Notes under the pieces: generated by a model
Told to the model about the DNA's origin: nothing
Database searches by the model: none
The model's input: the letters and a program-made list of their open reading frames with translations, nothing else
Origin: Echinarachnius parma
Taxonomy: Eukaryota; Echinodermata; Echinoidea; Clypeasteroida; Echinarachniidae
NCBI GenBank assembly: GCA_037951105.1
Contig: JBAMJV010011028.1
Location: 1 to 64,000, forward strand
Direction of reading: 5' to 3'
DNA: 64,000 nucleotides
Shown here: one piece after another, positions 10,558 through 23,300 of the stretch
Layout of the letters: each line of letters begins with the position of its first letter
Position numbering within the stretch: the first letter of the stretch is position 1
Made by a program: the position numbers and the translations under genes

Positions 10558-11583
10558 ATGGAAAACACTACAAACTGCACAAACTCTACTGATCAACTTT
10601 GGACCATTCTGGATACCCCATTTTCCTGGTATAAATACCTTGTGTGTGTCCTGGTTGTAATCGGCGTCGTTGGAAATGCTCTCGTGATCGTCGTTCAGGG
10701 TCGTCTCGGTGGACGCGCCAGGGTGGGAGGGGGTACGTCAACAAACCGGCTCATCATCGGCTTAGCCGTGGCAGATCTCTTGACAGCGGTGTTTATGGCT
10801 CCCATACCACAGTTCGTCAATGTCCCTAGGAACTTTGCGGGAGAGCTTTACTGTCGTTTCATCGCGGCCAAGTCCCTGACTTGGATCTGTTTCATCGCAT
10901 CCGTGTACACGCTCACTACCGTCTCCATCGAGCGCTTTCTAGCGGTGGTTCATCCGTTTAAATACAAGGTGTGGGCTCTAGGTAAACGTATCAAGTACGC
11001 ATTCGCGATGATATGGCTTTCGGCCATCGCCGTCAACATCGTCAGCATCGTTCATCACACGGTCGACGAGTGCGGGAGCTGCCATTCGAATTACCCGTCG
11101 GAAAGCTCACATAGCATCAACGGCATATCTCTCTTCATCATGGAATACTTTGGGCCGCTTTGCATCATGTGCGTAACAAGTGTCAGAAGCGTCTATGTTC
11201 TGCACATTAAGACCTTTAGCCGGGCAGACAGCTCCGGTAACCGACAGCAGTCAACGGCGGAGCAATCGCCACAGTTCCTTCTGATTCGGCATCGTTTCAC
11301 CATGATGTTTGTCGCCCTCTGTGCGGCCTTCATCATTCTATGGACCCCCGACCAAATTGGATTCCTCCTTCACAACCTCAACGCTCTCCCGGACTGGTAC
11401 CGACAGAGCACCGCATACATCTTCTTCATCGAAATCGCGTTCATCAACAACATTGTCATCAATCCGTTGGTGTATTCCATTTGCCTTCCAGGGTTTCGAC
11501 GCGCACTGAAAGACTTGGTGCTCTGTCGAAGATTGGACGCATCTCGCAAGCCAAAGACAGCCAGAGCAGCGAACGCTAGCTAA
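10558..11583 (+). CDS. Rhodopsin-type (class A) GPCR, single exon, copy 2
   Basis: 341-residue seven-helix receptor, paralogue of the gene at 613-1653. Visible landmarks are N-glycosylation sites at residues 3-9, TM1 with GNALVIVV near 39-46, LAVADLL at 69-75, disulphide Cys at about 99 with ECL2 cysteines near 172 and 175, ERF (125-127) in place of DRY, the TM4 tryptophan near 153, the TM5 proline at 200, WTPDQ at 262-266 instead of CWxP, and NPLVY at 302-306. A short Arg/Lys-rich tail with one Cys (323) follows. The sequence resembles peptide-type class A receptors, but no ligand can be named. The gene is complete, without introns, and preceded by the repeated leader array. Lineage-specific expansions of such receptors are known in sea urchins. 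Confidence 0.93.
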   Translation: MENTTNCTNSTDQLWTILDTPFSWYKYLVCVLVVIGVVGNALVIVVQGRLGGRARVGGGTSTNRLIIGLAVADLLTAVFMAPIPQFVNVPRNFAGELYCRFIAAKSLTWICFIASVYTLTTVSIERFLAVVHPFKYKVWALGKRIKYAFAMIWLSAIAVNIVSIVHHTVDECGSCHSNYPSESSHSINGISLFIMEYFGPLCIMCVTSVRSVYVLHIKTFSRADSSGNRQQSTAEQSPQFLLIRHRFTMMFVALCAAFIILWTPDQIGFLLHNLNALPDWYRQSTAYIFFIEIAFINNIVINPLVYSICLPGFRRALKDLVLCRRLDASRKPKTARAANAS

Positions 11584-13388
11584 TCCACTTATTTGTAGTA
11601 CTTAATCACTTTGTTTTGGCTAATGATGCATCACTGAATATATTGCAAAAACAAACAAACAAACATGGAAACAAGAGCATTGAATGAGTCATGAGATGAG
11701 TTAAGCCCTTGGTCACCGAATAGCGTTAACGGACACGCGACGGAGAGCAAAATTATCAATTTGTTCGTATTCGTTACTTGTTCAGCGAATGCGTTCCTTT
11801 GTCAGGCGATGTACGTTATTCTATCCGGCGAAATGTTTTGTGCATGAAGCTATGGGGGTGACTTTCACCGCCGGATAATTTGATTTCGCCGTCAGGCATC
11901 CATTTACACTGTCCAGTCATATATGTTATCAGCACCATTAAATAACCCTGTAGCCTGTAGCCTGTCTCCTGTAGCCCACAATGCAATGAGACAGCAGCCT
12001 TGCTATTATTTTCACTCATCTCTATCACTGCTAGTTTTTTTTCCGCATGTGGCCAGGCTGGGCAAACAAAAAGAAGATTTGTTTGAATACTAGTTGCCCC
12101 AAAACCTGCATCTGGTTGCCCGCAAACAAAGAAGTACATTTACAAATTATGTTAAATTTGATTGGCCATTTGGGCCAGTGTGGAATTAAGCATCAATGAC
12201 ATTTGGTAACCTGAAGCTTATTTTATGCCTGCAACAAATTGCTTTCAACACTGCATAAAAGCTATGACAGGGCTCGACACTAGCACTTGCCCGCTTGCCC
12301 GGGGCAAGTAAAAAATTGGTGTCGGGCAAGTGAAATGTCATAAATTGTCTGGTTTGCTTGCCCTATCGGGCAACTAAATAATTGTTCAACTATGAGAGAA
12401 GTAGAGAACAATGTAATACTAATTTCTTACATCTAAATCTCATCAAGAAGTAAGAGGGCAAGTAAATTTTATATTGGGGAAAGTAAACCTTCAAAATTTA
12501 TTAGGGCCAGTAGACAAAAAAGTTAGTGTAGAGACTTGGCTATGACATGTAGAACTTCAATTGATCTCAGTCGCACCTCGATGCAAGCTTTTAGTCTCAG
12601 TGTGGGAGACTACTGTACCATTATTGACTACAGATCATTTTTATGATTATAAAATGATAATTTACGCCGCTTGTTTAGTTGAGTTTACAAGGTCTAAATA
12701 CTGTATCTACATGTATACTTCATCTTTAATTACAGGTCATAACAGTGGCACTAGTGCACAAGTAACCATCTGGGGCCGAGAGCTCGATCATGACCCAGGC
12801 CCAGCCCTAGTTCCACTGATCTCTAGATATGCTTACAAGTGTAATCCTTTACGGTTAAATGAGTAAGGCAGATACATGTATGTGTGCTCTACCAACCATG
12901 TTCATTTGAGTTTTATGTTATTCTAGCATATTGACATCGATGAGTTAGAGCCAATGATACTAATTGACGTGGTATGTCACTGGTCCGTAATCGGGTCCTT
13001 GAGCCCTGGTGCGGGTGTAAATGGGCCCAATAACATATAAATTATAAGAATACATGAAATTTGCGCCCATTTGAACGGTTGCCACTGTATTTGCATCTTT
13101 TGGGGAATTACTGTTTATAACAATGTCTAATATTAGATTATATCATGTAATATAAATATATGTCAATTGAAAATTGTATGATGTTATGTATGTATGTATG
13201 TATGTATGTATATATATTAATGTTTAATTAGTATGCGCATGTTCTATGTTGTTGTTCTTTTGTATGCACCCTGCCATAAATAAAATATTCAAATGCTTTT
13301 GTTATATTTTTCATGGACCTGGGTTATTGTAGCTTCTTTGATTTGATAAATAAAGATGACTTATATTATATGAGCATGTTTCTGGAAA
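11584..13388. other. No gene; dispersed repeat fragments
   Basis: Contains degenerate sequence rich in 'gggcaagt' motifs (about 12270-12500) that recurs near 15.06, 28.6 and 30.65 kb, and a (TATG)n run near 13188-13210. The frames at 11816-12139 (-) and 12561-12866 (+) show no family signature and lie over repeats. Confidence 0.5.
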
Positions 13389-13611
13389 TGATGACACACG
13401 CGGTACCCCGGGGTACCGTTGTACCCCGGGGTACCGCGTTGTGTAGCGCCATCTTGTGTCCACTCGAAGCACAACCGTATTGCGTTGTGTATGCAGTGCA
13501 GCGCGCGATTGTATGCACGCTATACCCTGGTACAGCCCTAAAAAATAAATAAATAATTAAACAAAATGGCGGATATTCGTTTGGTACCCCAGGGTACCAT
13601 TTATGTCATCA
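13389..13611. mobile_element. TIR element with GGTACC palindromes, family C copy 2
   Basis: Nearly identical to 6508-6712 but about 18 bp longer, because the terminal GGTACC palindrome is repeated near the left end. It abuts the TTAA element that starts at 13626. Non-coding. Confidence 0.85.
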
Positions 13612-13625
13612 AATGTTGGTCTTAA

Positions 13626-14216
13626 AGGGGTAGTTCGGTTTTGGTATAGAGGGCGCTGCACAAAATAATTTTTTGTGAGATAATGAAAAACCGAGTGTAA
13701 GATTTCAAAAAGCATACAATTTTAATGGCAGAATAAACCTTATTTGATCAAAATCGGCTCGGAAACGGCTGAAATATCAATAAATATATTTGATCGGAAT
13801 AAATCTGGGGCCCAGATTTATTTGATGATTTTTGTTTTTTATTTTTAAAATGCTTACACTTTTTCAAACATTTTCAAAAGAGGTTGTTAAATAGTTGTTG
13901 ATGATCTCTCTATTTAATCATTATTTCAACAAAACATCACATGCATAATTTTGTATGAAAAATGGTTGAAACCAATGCTTTTTTAGAGAGCCGGGTGATC
14001 ATCCCACTATACTTTCTCACAGCTTGGTATATTTGTATATTATGTATACAGCATATTGGACAATTCGGGAAAAGTTTAATGATAACGGGCTTTTTACTTA
14101 GTCGTTGTAATTTTCTATGCCTTTCGAGCATTGTGGAGTTATAACTATTAGTTTGTAATGTTATTGTGCAGGTTTTGGTTACTAAAGCTCAGCCTTACCA
14201 AATCTATACTACCCCT
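13626..14216. mobile_element. TTAA-flanked TIR element, family E copy 1, 591 bp
   Basis: TTAA at 13622-13625 and 14217-14220. Ends are AGGGGTAGTTCGGTTTTGGT and an inverted ACTACCCCT-type terminus. The interior palindrome 'atctggggcccagat' is shared with the inverted copy at 18643-19139. Confidence 0.85.
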
Positions 14217-14360
14217 TTAAATTAGGTTTCAAGGGATACAAAATGCAAAATCTCATCCTTGTGTGATATTAAAGAATTACTTTATCATATGATACAAATC
14301 TGATAAAAAAAAGAAAAACAATTTTGATATCAAATGTCAATCCTTTTCAGACCTGGGCAG

Positions 14361-14592
14361 ACCGGCTATATCAGAACCCTGCACTTGTAGGTAAAAATCA
14401 AAATGTAGATTTTTATACCATTAGAAAGGCCTTATCCCAAGCTTTCATTTGATGCTTTGTTCTGACAAATTGGTAAATAATTAGCGAAGATATGATTGTT
14501 TCAATCTTATAATCATAGGTCTTTTACACACATTATGTGAACTTAAAATGCCCATTTCTGCAAAACATGCAGGGTTTTGCTATAGCCGGTCA
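14361..14592. mobile_element. Small TIR element, family B copy 2
   Basis: Ends 'accggctatatcagaaccct' and the inverted 'tgcagggttttgctatagcc'. Opposite in orientation to the copy at 5618-5822, with the conserved interior 'ttataccattagaaaggcct'. Confidence 0.72.
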
Positions 14593-14691
14593 CACATGAT
14601 TGTGTTTGTGAATATAGAAACCAACTGTAAGAAAATCAATAATATAACAAAAGAAGTGGAGAAAGACGAGAAGACAGGAAGACATGCAACA

Positions 14692-15046
14692 GGGGGTGTT
14701 TCACAAAGATCCTAAGTTGATCTTAGCACTATTAAGATGGTCTTAAATATTATGGAAAGCCATTAGTGTCTTGAAACAGTTTTATCAAAGTTATGTTAAA
14801 ATGCATAATCATGTTGATTCAAATCATATATATTTTCTAATTATCAAAGAGATTTCATGAATTTTATGTGAAGTCTGAAGATTATGAATCTCTTTGATAA
14901 TTAGAAAATATATATGATTTGAATCAACATTTTATGCATTTCAACATAACTTTTATAAAACTGTTTCAAGACACTAATGGCTTTCCATAATATTTAAGAC
15001 CATCTTAGTGCTAAGATCAACTTAGGATCTTTGTGAAACACCCCCC
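14692..15046. mobile_element. Foldback MITE, family A copy 2, 355 bp
   Basis: Nearly perfect palindrome with ends GGGGGTGTTTCACAAAGATC and inverted arms of well over 100 bp including 'tattatggaaagccattagt'. Related to 4136-4433. Such arms would extrude a long hairpin or transcribe as double-stranded RNA. Confidence 0.85.
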
Positions 15047-16109
15047 AGGGCTACAAACCCACTTGCCCTGGGCAAGTGACAATGCAGGAATTCATTTTTA
15101 ATTTTAGGGGGCTACTTTTTCAACCTGATGGATATCACAAAATATTTCACATAATACCCTAATATGGTAATTTCAGGGGCTACCTACTGATTTAAAGGAA
15201 CTAAAGAATACAACGTATTCTGGCACTTATTCCAAAGTTGATGACTTGTAAACTAGGTCTGCAGAAAAAAACTCCATGAAAATAAACACAGTATTGATTT
15301 TAGGCTAATTCTCCGATGCCAAATCTCACTAAGCAGCCAGTTTACGCCCGCCCACATTTAGGGTCCAAAATCAGCAGCGTGATTGACACTTCATCGGCTT
15401 TTGTTAGATTACGTCAACTAGAGAATGTAGAGAGGCGTCGTGTACAGAGACTATGGGGCGAAGTTCTTTAGATGACGTCACACCAATAGAGGGCAGCATA
15501 ATCAATGTTGGCGATTTAAAAGGGGCGTTCCCAGGACAATTAGATATTTAATAATTACCCCAAAATTGTTTGATTTCATGGGAAATGACTGCCAAATTCT
15601 TTTCTTGAGGAAATATTACATATCTATAGAGAGCCTAATTGTGAAAATTAGGCCATCGAGACGCTGTAGTACCTTTAAGGGGACTTTTTTGATAATTAGG
15701 GAGCAAAATCGCCCTGAGCACCCGTATATTTCATACTGGCAAGTGAAAACCAGTTGTGAGCAAGTTCAGATTGCCCGATCAGTGCAAGTAATTATTATCT
15801 AATTTTTGGTGAGAAAAATGTCTTAATTATCACGGTTATCTGAATAAAATACAGTGATTGACAGTAACTTATTTCTCAAGATTGAAAAAAAATGTAAATC
15901 ACTCAATTTCTCTTGAATCTTCTTCATGACATCGACAAACTGAATGCTCATTTCCTAGTACCGAATTTGGGCAAGTTACGTATTATTTGGGGCAAACCAA
16001 GTTCTCAGCAACTTGCCAAGCTGGGTGAGCCAGAAGAAAATTGATTTGTAGAGCACGGCATGAAAGACGATAGAAAAAAGGGAAGTAACAAATATTGTTG
16101 GTATCCGAA
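15047..16109. other. No gene; repeat fragments
   Basis: Starts with a 'cttgccctgggcaagtg' fragment and otherwise shows no exon-like sequence on either strand. This is where the next RFC1 exons would be expected from the intron sizes seen upstream, but none was found. Confidence 0.5.
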
Positions 16110-16330
16110 AAAAATACACGGGGGCGGCGGGCGAATTCGCCGCCGAAATGCCCAAATTCGCCCCCGAAAAAAAAAAAAAGATCAAATGCTTATAAAATGA
16201 TCACTTACAGCATTATAGCTTATTAGTAGCCCCTGAAATTCGAAAAAGAGCCCGGAAATTTGTAGCCCCCGAAAGTTGGAAAAGTAGCCCCCGAAAATGG
16301 AGCCCCCGAAATAAAAAATATTAATTTTTT
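16110..16330. repeat. Dispersed 'tagcccccgaaa' repeat, copy 1
   Basis: Contains repeated 'agcccccgaaa' modules and 'gcgaattcgcc'. An inverted copy lies at 46227-46510 in an MTERF3 intron. The unit starts 8 bp inside the intron next to the last recognisable RFC1 exon. Confidence 0.75.
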
Positions 16331-16337
16331 CTCCTAC

Positions 16338-16436
16338 CAGTTTGAGATCCTTCTTGGCATTCTGTGCATCTTGGTCCATCTGATCAGCAGTGAGTTTCTT
16401 CTGGCCTGCTGTCCACATACTCAGGTTATGCAACAC
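16338..16436 (-). CDS. RFC1: RFC1 exon: HNLSMW, last exon recognised
   Basis: 99 nt encoding VLHNLSMWTAGQKKLTADQM and QNAKKDLKL, matching VLHNLSMW...AKKDIKM of human RFC1. A proper donor (GTAGGAG) follows, so transcription should continue to further exons, but none is recognisable between here and the window edge. Confidence 0.92.
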
Positions 16437-19400
16437 CTACAGAGTTAAACGATCAACATGAAAGTAAGAGCTAAGCTATGAAACAAACGCTCCTCGCGTT
16501 GTGCACGAGTTGTTCGTGTCAAGCAAAATATATCATCATCATCACCACCACCATCTTCTTCATCATCATCACTATCGTCGTCGACTCGTCGTCATCATCA
16601 GCATCATCATAATCATAATCATCAACATCGCCATCATCATCACCCTCGTCATCATAGTCAGAATCATCATCAACAGCATCATCATCATCACAACCACCAC
16701 CACTAGCACTTTCAATATCACCACTTATATCACAAACACCACCACCGCCATCACCACCACCACTACCATTATCATTGTCCTGTACCTCATGAGCATTCTC
16801 ATTATTCACAATTCAGTTTTATAACACATCATACATTCATTGAAATAATAAATTTGATCTAGTGACAAATGGAGCTAACAAGTAACAAAATGCTAATCAA
16901 GGTTAGCACCGATCAGTGGCGTACCCAGTATTTTTTCAAGGGGGGGGGGGGGGGGGGGGTTATTTTGTAAAAATTTCGAAGCCGAGACCAAGTACCTTCA
17001 AAATTTTCGAGGCCGAGACCAAGACCATTGGTTGAGAACCCTCTCATTGGGGGGGAGGGGGGTGGGGGGGGGGGGTGTCCGCAGAAAATTTTCAAAGCCA
17101 AGACCAAGTACCTTCAAAATTGTTGAGACGAGACCAGGGTCGGTCAAAAACTTTTCAGGCCGAGACCAAGACCATTAGTTGAGAACACTCTCAGTGGGGG
17201 GAGGGGGGGGGGATGTTCGTGGAAAATTTTTGAAGCCGAGACCAAGAAATTTCAATATTTTCGAGCCCGAGACCAGGTTTCTTCACAATTTTCGAGCCCG
17301 AGACCAGGTTTCTTCACAATTTTGAGGCCGAGACCAGGTTAATGATGGTCGAGACCGCTAAAAAGTAGTCTCAAGACCAGCTAAAATTGCGAAAGGGGGG
17401 TTCAAACCCCCCAAAACAGCCATTTTTTGGTCAAAGGGGGGGGGGGGCCGGGGGGGTTGAACCCCCCCCCCCCCCGGGTATGCCTAAGGCACCGATAATA
17501 AATGAAAATAAATAAATCATTATCACTTTCATTACAACCAACACCAAAATCATCATCATTGTCCTCTTTTCTCCTGCCCCTCGCCCTCAATATAATTACC
17601 ACTGCCACCGCCACCAGCACTAGCACCACTATCACCAACACCACCACTACCACCAGCACCACCACAACGACCACCATCATCACCACCACCAGCACCACCA
17701 CAACGACCACCATCATCACCACCACCACCACCAAGATCATCATCAATATCATCACCACCACCACCACCACAACCACCACCACCACCACCACAATGACCAC
17801 CACCATCATCATCACCACCACCACCACCAAGATCATCATCAATATCATCACCACCACCACCACCACCACCACCACCATCATCACCACCACCATCATCATC
17901 ACCACCATCAATATCATCACCACCACCACAGCGCCATCATCATCATCATCATCCTGCTCGTGTTCATCATCATCATCACCAACATAATCATCATTATCAT
18001 CATCATCATCATCATTACCTGTCTGACATCTTGGTTAGCTGCCATGATCATCCCATCGAGAGAGGCCTGCGGGATGGACACCTTCTCCTTGAAGGCAATA
18101 GACATCATGGCCGCCTGGAGAACAATAAACCAATGATCACAGGAATTTAATAATGAAATATGTTTACAAAAATATTTTTGAAGAGAATTTGAGTTTACTC
18201 ATTCAAACACAGTTACAAAGCAAAAAACTTTCCCGGAACGCTTCTCATTCAATCATAAATTAAATATCTCCATAATTAGGGAGATATTTGAAAAATCAAA
18301 ACTCCATTTCATTCTTCTGTTACCAAAAGCCAAACAACAATGTAAAAGAGTAATGTGAAAGCTCCAAGTGATTGAATTGAATTGAATTTTTGAATTGAAT
18401 TGAATTTTATTCTGGTTGAATTTGACAAAGTTAACGGATCACTTTAATTTTGAATATAATGTGAAAGTATTTGTTCACCTTGATCTGTGGCACCCTGGGT
18501 CGCGAGAAGCGGAGATCGAAGCAGTAGTTGACCAGGGACCTGATCTTCGGGTGGCTGCGGTCGTTGCAGATACAGATGATGGGCACGTGGGTGTTCTTGA
18601 TCATCTGGATCATCTCCTGGAAATCGCAAATCAAATATTTAAAGGGGTAGTACAGTTTTGGTAAGGCTGAGCTTTAGTAACCAAAACCTGCCCAATAACA
18701 TTACAAACTAATAGTTATAACTCCACCATGCTTCGAAAGGTATAGAAAATTACAAACGACTTAAGTAAAAATCCAGTTATCATTCAAAAAGAGCCATTAA
18801 AACACAAGAGGGGGCTCTCTACAAATGCATTGGTTTCAACCATTTTTCATACAAAATTAGGCATGTGATGTTTTGTTGAAATAATGATTAAATAGAGGGA
18901 TCATCAACAACTATTTAACAACAAAATTTGTTTAATCATTGAATAAATCTGGGGCCCAGATTTATTCAGATCGGATATATTTATTGATATTTCAGCCGTT
19001 TCTGAACCGATTTTGATCAAATAAAGTTTATTCTGCCTTAAAATGATATGCTCTTTCAAATTTTACACTCAGTTTTTCATTATCTCACACAAAAAAATAT
19101 TTCGTGCAGCGCCCTCTATACCAAAACTGAACTACCCCTTTAATATTTTCCATCTTACAATGCATTTTCCTGCAATGTAAGCCTTCCATCTTCATCTCCT
19201 GCTACACCATTGCCAACATCCATCATTGGACAATGCATTGTTTTTTGTTTTATGTGATTTGATCATTTGAACACATGCTAAATTATGCAAGTTTCAACGT
19301 TTGTGTTATTTCTTGAAATTTCATCCATTATCAGGCAGAACATGTACTGCTTTTCGTTTCTTTTGATATTCACTCCCATAGCTAATCCTGTCGTTTATCA

Positions 19401-20341
19401 TAAAGCAATTCGAACTCCTACAGAAGAGTTTTCAGGAGGAATAATCAACCATGTACCAAGTAATATAGCAATATCATACCAAGATAATTAGCTGATCAGT
19501 CCCACAGGTAGTTTTCCATGTTAGTAAAAGTGTGATTAACAAATTTCATACCTGTATACCACCCCTATCTTCATTGCCAGCCACACCATCGACCTCATCC
19601 ATGATCAGACAGTGCATGTGTTGTTTGTCCTGCTTGTTGCCAGATGCCTTTAAGGAAAACATGTCGCTGATCGACTGGCTGTCTAGATACTCCATCATGC
19701 CCCCCTGGAGCTTCTTCTTATTACGAGAGTCACTGGCGTTCAGCTCCTTGAAAGAGAAACCAGTTTCCTGCAACAACAAAAATTTTAATGAAAAAAGAAG
19801 TTTAAAAAGTTAACACCGGGATAATTATTTTCATGATCTCATCGAAAGGAAATGTGTCGCTGATCGACTGGCTGTCTAGATACTCCATCATGCCCCCCTG
19901 GAGCTTCTTCTTAGTGCGAGAATCACTGGCGTTCAGCTCCTTGAATGAGAAACCAGTTTCCTGTAAACAAAATAAAAAATAAAAAATCATAAAGAAAACA
20001 TCGTAAAACTTTTCATTTAAGGCACAATAGAAATTAAACTATCTTAAACAAAACTTGGGTGCATGGGACCACACAACTTATTTACCAACAATAATCTGAC
20101 TAGGAAGAAACATAGTATTCTTACCCTGCACACTAGCGTTGCTGTTGTTGTCTTCCCCACCCCAGGGGGACCTGACAGGAGGGCTGCTCGGAACATGGAA
20201 CCATCTTCCTTGTTCTTCGCTAAAAACAAAACAGAAATACAAAGTTTATAACAAAAATAATATTACTAAGAAGAAGAAGAATAAATATAGTAATAATAAT
20301 AATAATAATAACAAAACAATAACAATAACAATAACAATAAC

Positions 20342-20379
<38 letters not shown>

Positions 20380-23300
20380 CAACCACAATAATAATAATAT
20401 TGATAATAATATTGATAATATATTAAATAATAACAACAATAATATCATAATGAAAACAATGACGAGAACAACAATAATGAGGGGGGAAAAATGTGTTTCC
20501 CATGAATCGAAGCTGAGACCTCTGGATTGCAAGATCAGTGCTCTAACCACTAAAGCTTGAAGTTCTTATGATACTTCAAAAACACCCTTTTCAATGCTTG
20601 CCTTATATATGCTACACAAACAAAAATGGCACAAAATAGGTGGAAATAATCAAAAACTGAAAACTATCCAAAAAAATGTCAAGATTATTTTAGAGAAATT
20701 GAAATATTGCAAAATTAAGATCAATTATCTCTCTCTACTTTACTCCTGTCTTGGTTTTTGCCACATCTGATATGAACAAATAAATGCCTGTAAAACAATT
20801 CTACTACCGAAAAACAAGAATACAATATTGAGCCCCCCACCCCCCCCCCCCCCAAAAAAAAAAAAAAAAAAAAAAAAAAAAACATCATTACGCCTGCTCT
20901 TGCTCATTTCATAGATGTCTTGTCAAGTGATCAACCATTTGGTTTCTTGGCGTAGCTTTTTTCCCCTATTCCAAGTGTTTTCACAACCATATTCTTATAA
21001 TTATCATGCACAAACTACAGTATTTGCTGGTGTAGTAATGGCACCTATTTCCTGATGGTAGAACCTGTGATGTTTTGCTCCAATCAGAAAAAACAACAAG
21101 TTTTTTAATATGTAAGGGAGAAAATCCTGGAATATTTAGTTTAATTATGTAACCCTGCTCCCAGGCATAGTTTGATCATCAAGAAAATGTTTTGTTTTCC
21201 CTTAAAATGACAACCCAAAATGCGCTTTGAGCACCCTATTTGCGCTCTGAGCACCTTATTAGGTGGATATTGCGCAATACAAATATTCAATATTATTATT
21301 ATTTATGAATACATATATGCGGTTTGTACACCAGCAAATATGGTAGTACTACTGACTAGCATTTCAAATGCAAAATCAGAAGTAGTACACAAAATATAAA
21401 AAACCAACAATATATGTAATTACGTCTGCTCTTGTTCTTCCCGTAGAAGTTGTTGTGCCAGGTGGTCAACCACTTGGCCAGTTTCTTGGCGTTGCTCTTG
21501 TCTCCCTGCTGACCGATGATCTGCTTCGTCGACCCCGGCTTGTACTTGTCTACCCACATCTCCGTCGCCACGTATGATGACCCATCGGAAACTGCTGGGG
21601 GTTTTGAACCTTGAACGTTCTGTGATGATGACGACGACCCTGGCTTTGATGATACTGATGTTGATGGCGCTGGTGATGGTGTTGAAGGCTTTGTATCTAT
21701 TTTGGGTTCTGTTTTTGTAACAGTCTTTTGAGAGTCTGATGCCGATTTAAATTCTTGCTTGGGTTCTTCTTTGACAGTTTTCTTCTCCACCTTCTGTGAA
21801 CTTTGACCTTTGGCCTTTGACTTGCCCTTGCCCGGCCTCGTCTCGATCAACTCGTAGAGATCTTCCTCTTGGATTTGTTTGACCCCAAAACTTTGAGCCT
21901 AGGAAGAAGAAAGAAAAAAATTCACATGATAGTTGAATTTAAATCATCTATTTTGAAGTTGAGATTTGAAGCATTATGGTTGTCATGGTAATATCTAGAT
22001 CTTAATATTAAAGATCATCATACATAGGGATGTAGAGGGCACTGTCTAGAAACTAGGCTAGTTTGTGCGCACTACATACATGTAACACTGATCCAGTGCG
22101 TATTACGCACTATGCGCAGGGTGTTTGCAAGATGGCATCGCACATCTGTAGCCCATTTCATAAGACACTGTTGTAAGTGTCCAATTATTGTAACTACCAT
22201 GGCAACAACTGTAATGCTCCATGCTGATTGGCTGATGACCAAATAGTTACAATAATCGAACACTTACAACAATTGCAAGTGTTTTATGAAATGGGCTACT
22301 GATTAACAAATCCAAACAAAAATAAACCATATGTCTGGCATAATTCACACACATATAATATGCATATGCTGGACAACGAAGATGATGATTATTATGCTTG
22401 CTGCTGCTAATGTTTTTGATGATGGTTATAATGGAGGTGATGATTGTGTTAGTTAAGGTGATGATGATGATAATAAAAATTTTTGACTTTTGACTCTCCT
22501 GGTTCACGACTAATCACAAGGTACAAAGTCTTCTTACTCATGCTCCCGGTGACTCTACCGCTGTACATTTCTACCACTGCCTTTATCAAAGCATTCTATG
22601 ACCCCTGTGATAACAAAAGCAATTCAACAACCACTCTCACCTTTGCGACCTTTGACTCCCCAGGTTCGCGACCGATCACAAGGTACGAAGTCTTCTTGCT
22701 CACGCTTCCGGTGACTCTACCGCCGTACTTCTCTACCATCGCCTTTATCAAAGCATACTTTGACCCCTGTGATACCGAAAGCAATAAGACAACTACTTCT
22801 CACCTTTGCGACCTTTGACTCCCCGGGTTCGCGACCAATCACCAGGTACGAAGTCTTCTTGCTCACGCTCCCGGTGACTCTACCTCCGTACTTCTCTACC
22901 ATCGCCTTTATCAAAGCATACTTTGACCCCTGTGATAACAAAAGCAATACAACAACCACTCTCACCTTTGCGACCTTTGACTCCCCGGGTTCGCGACCAA
23001 TCACAAGGTAGGTAGTCTTCTTACTCTACTCACGCTCCCGGTGACTCTACCGCCGTACTTCTCAACCATCGCCTTTATCAAAGCATACTTTGACCCCTGT
23101 GATACCAAAAGCAATAAGACAACTACTTCTCACCTTTGCGACCTTTGACTCCCCGGGTTCGCGACCGATCACAAGGTACGAAGTCTTCTTGCTCACGCTC
23201 CCAGTGACTCTACCGCCGTACAACTCTACCATCGCCTTTATCAAAGCATACTTTGACCCCTGTGATACCGAAAGCAATAAGACAACTACTTCTCACCTTT

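Noticed and set aside
17402-17987. Long open frames of poly-Thr, poly-Val and poly-Ser on both strands
   Set aside because: They translate a CAC/ATC trinucleotide microsatellite; composition and two-strand openness show they are not genes.
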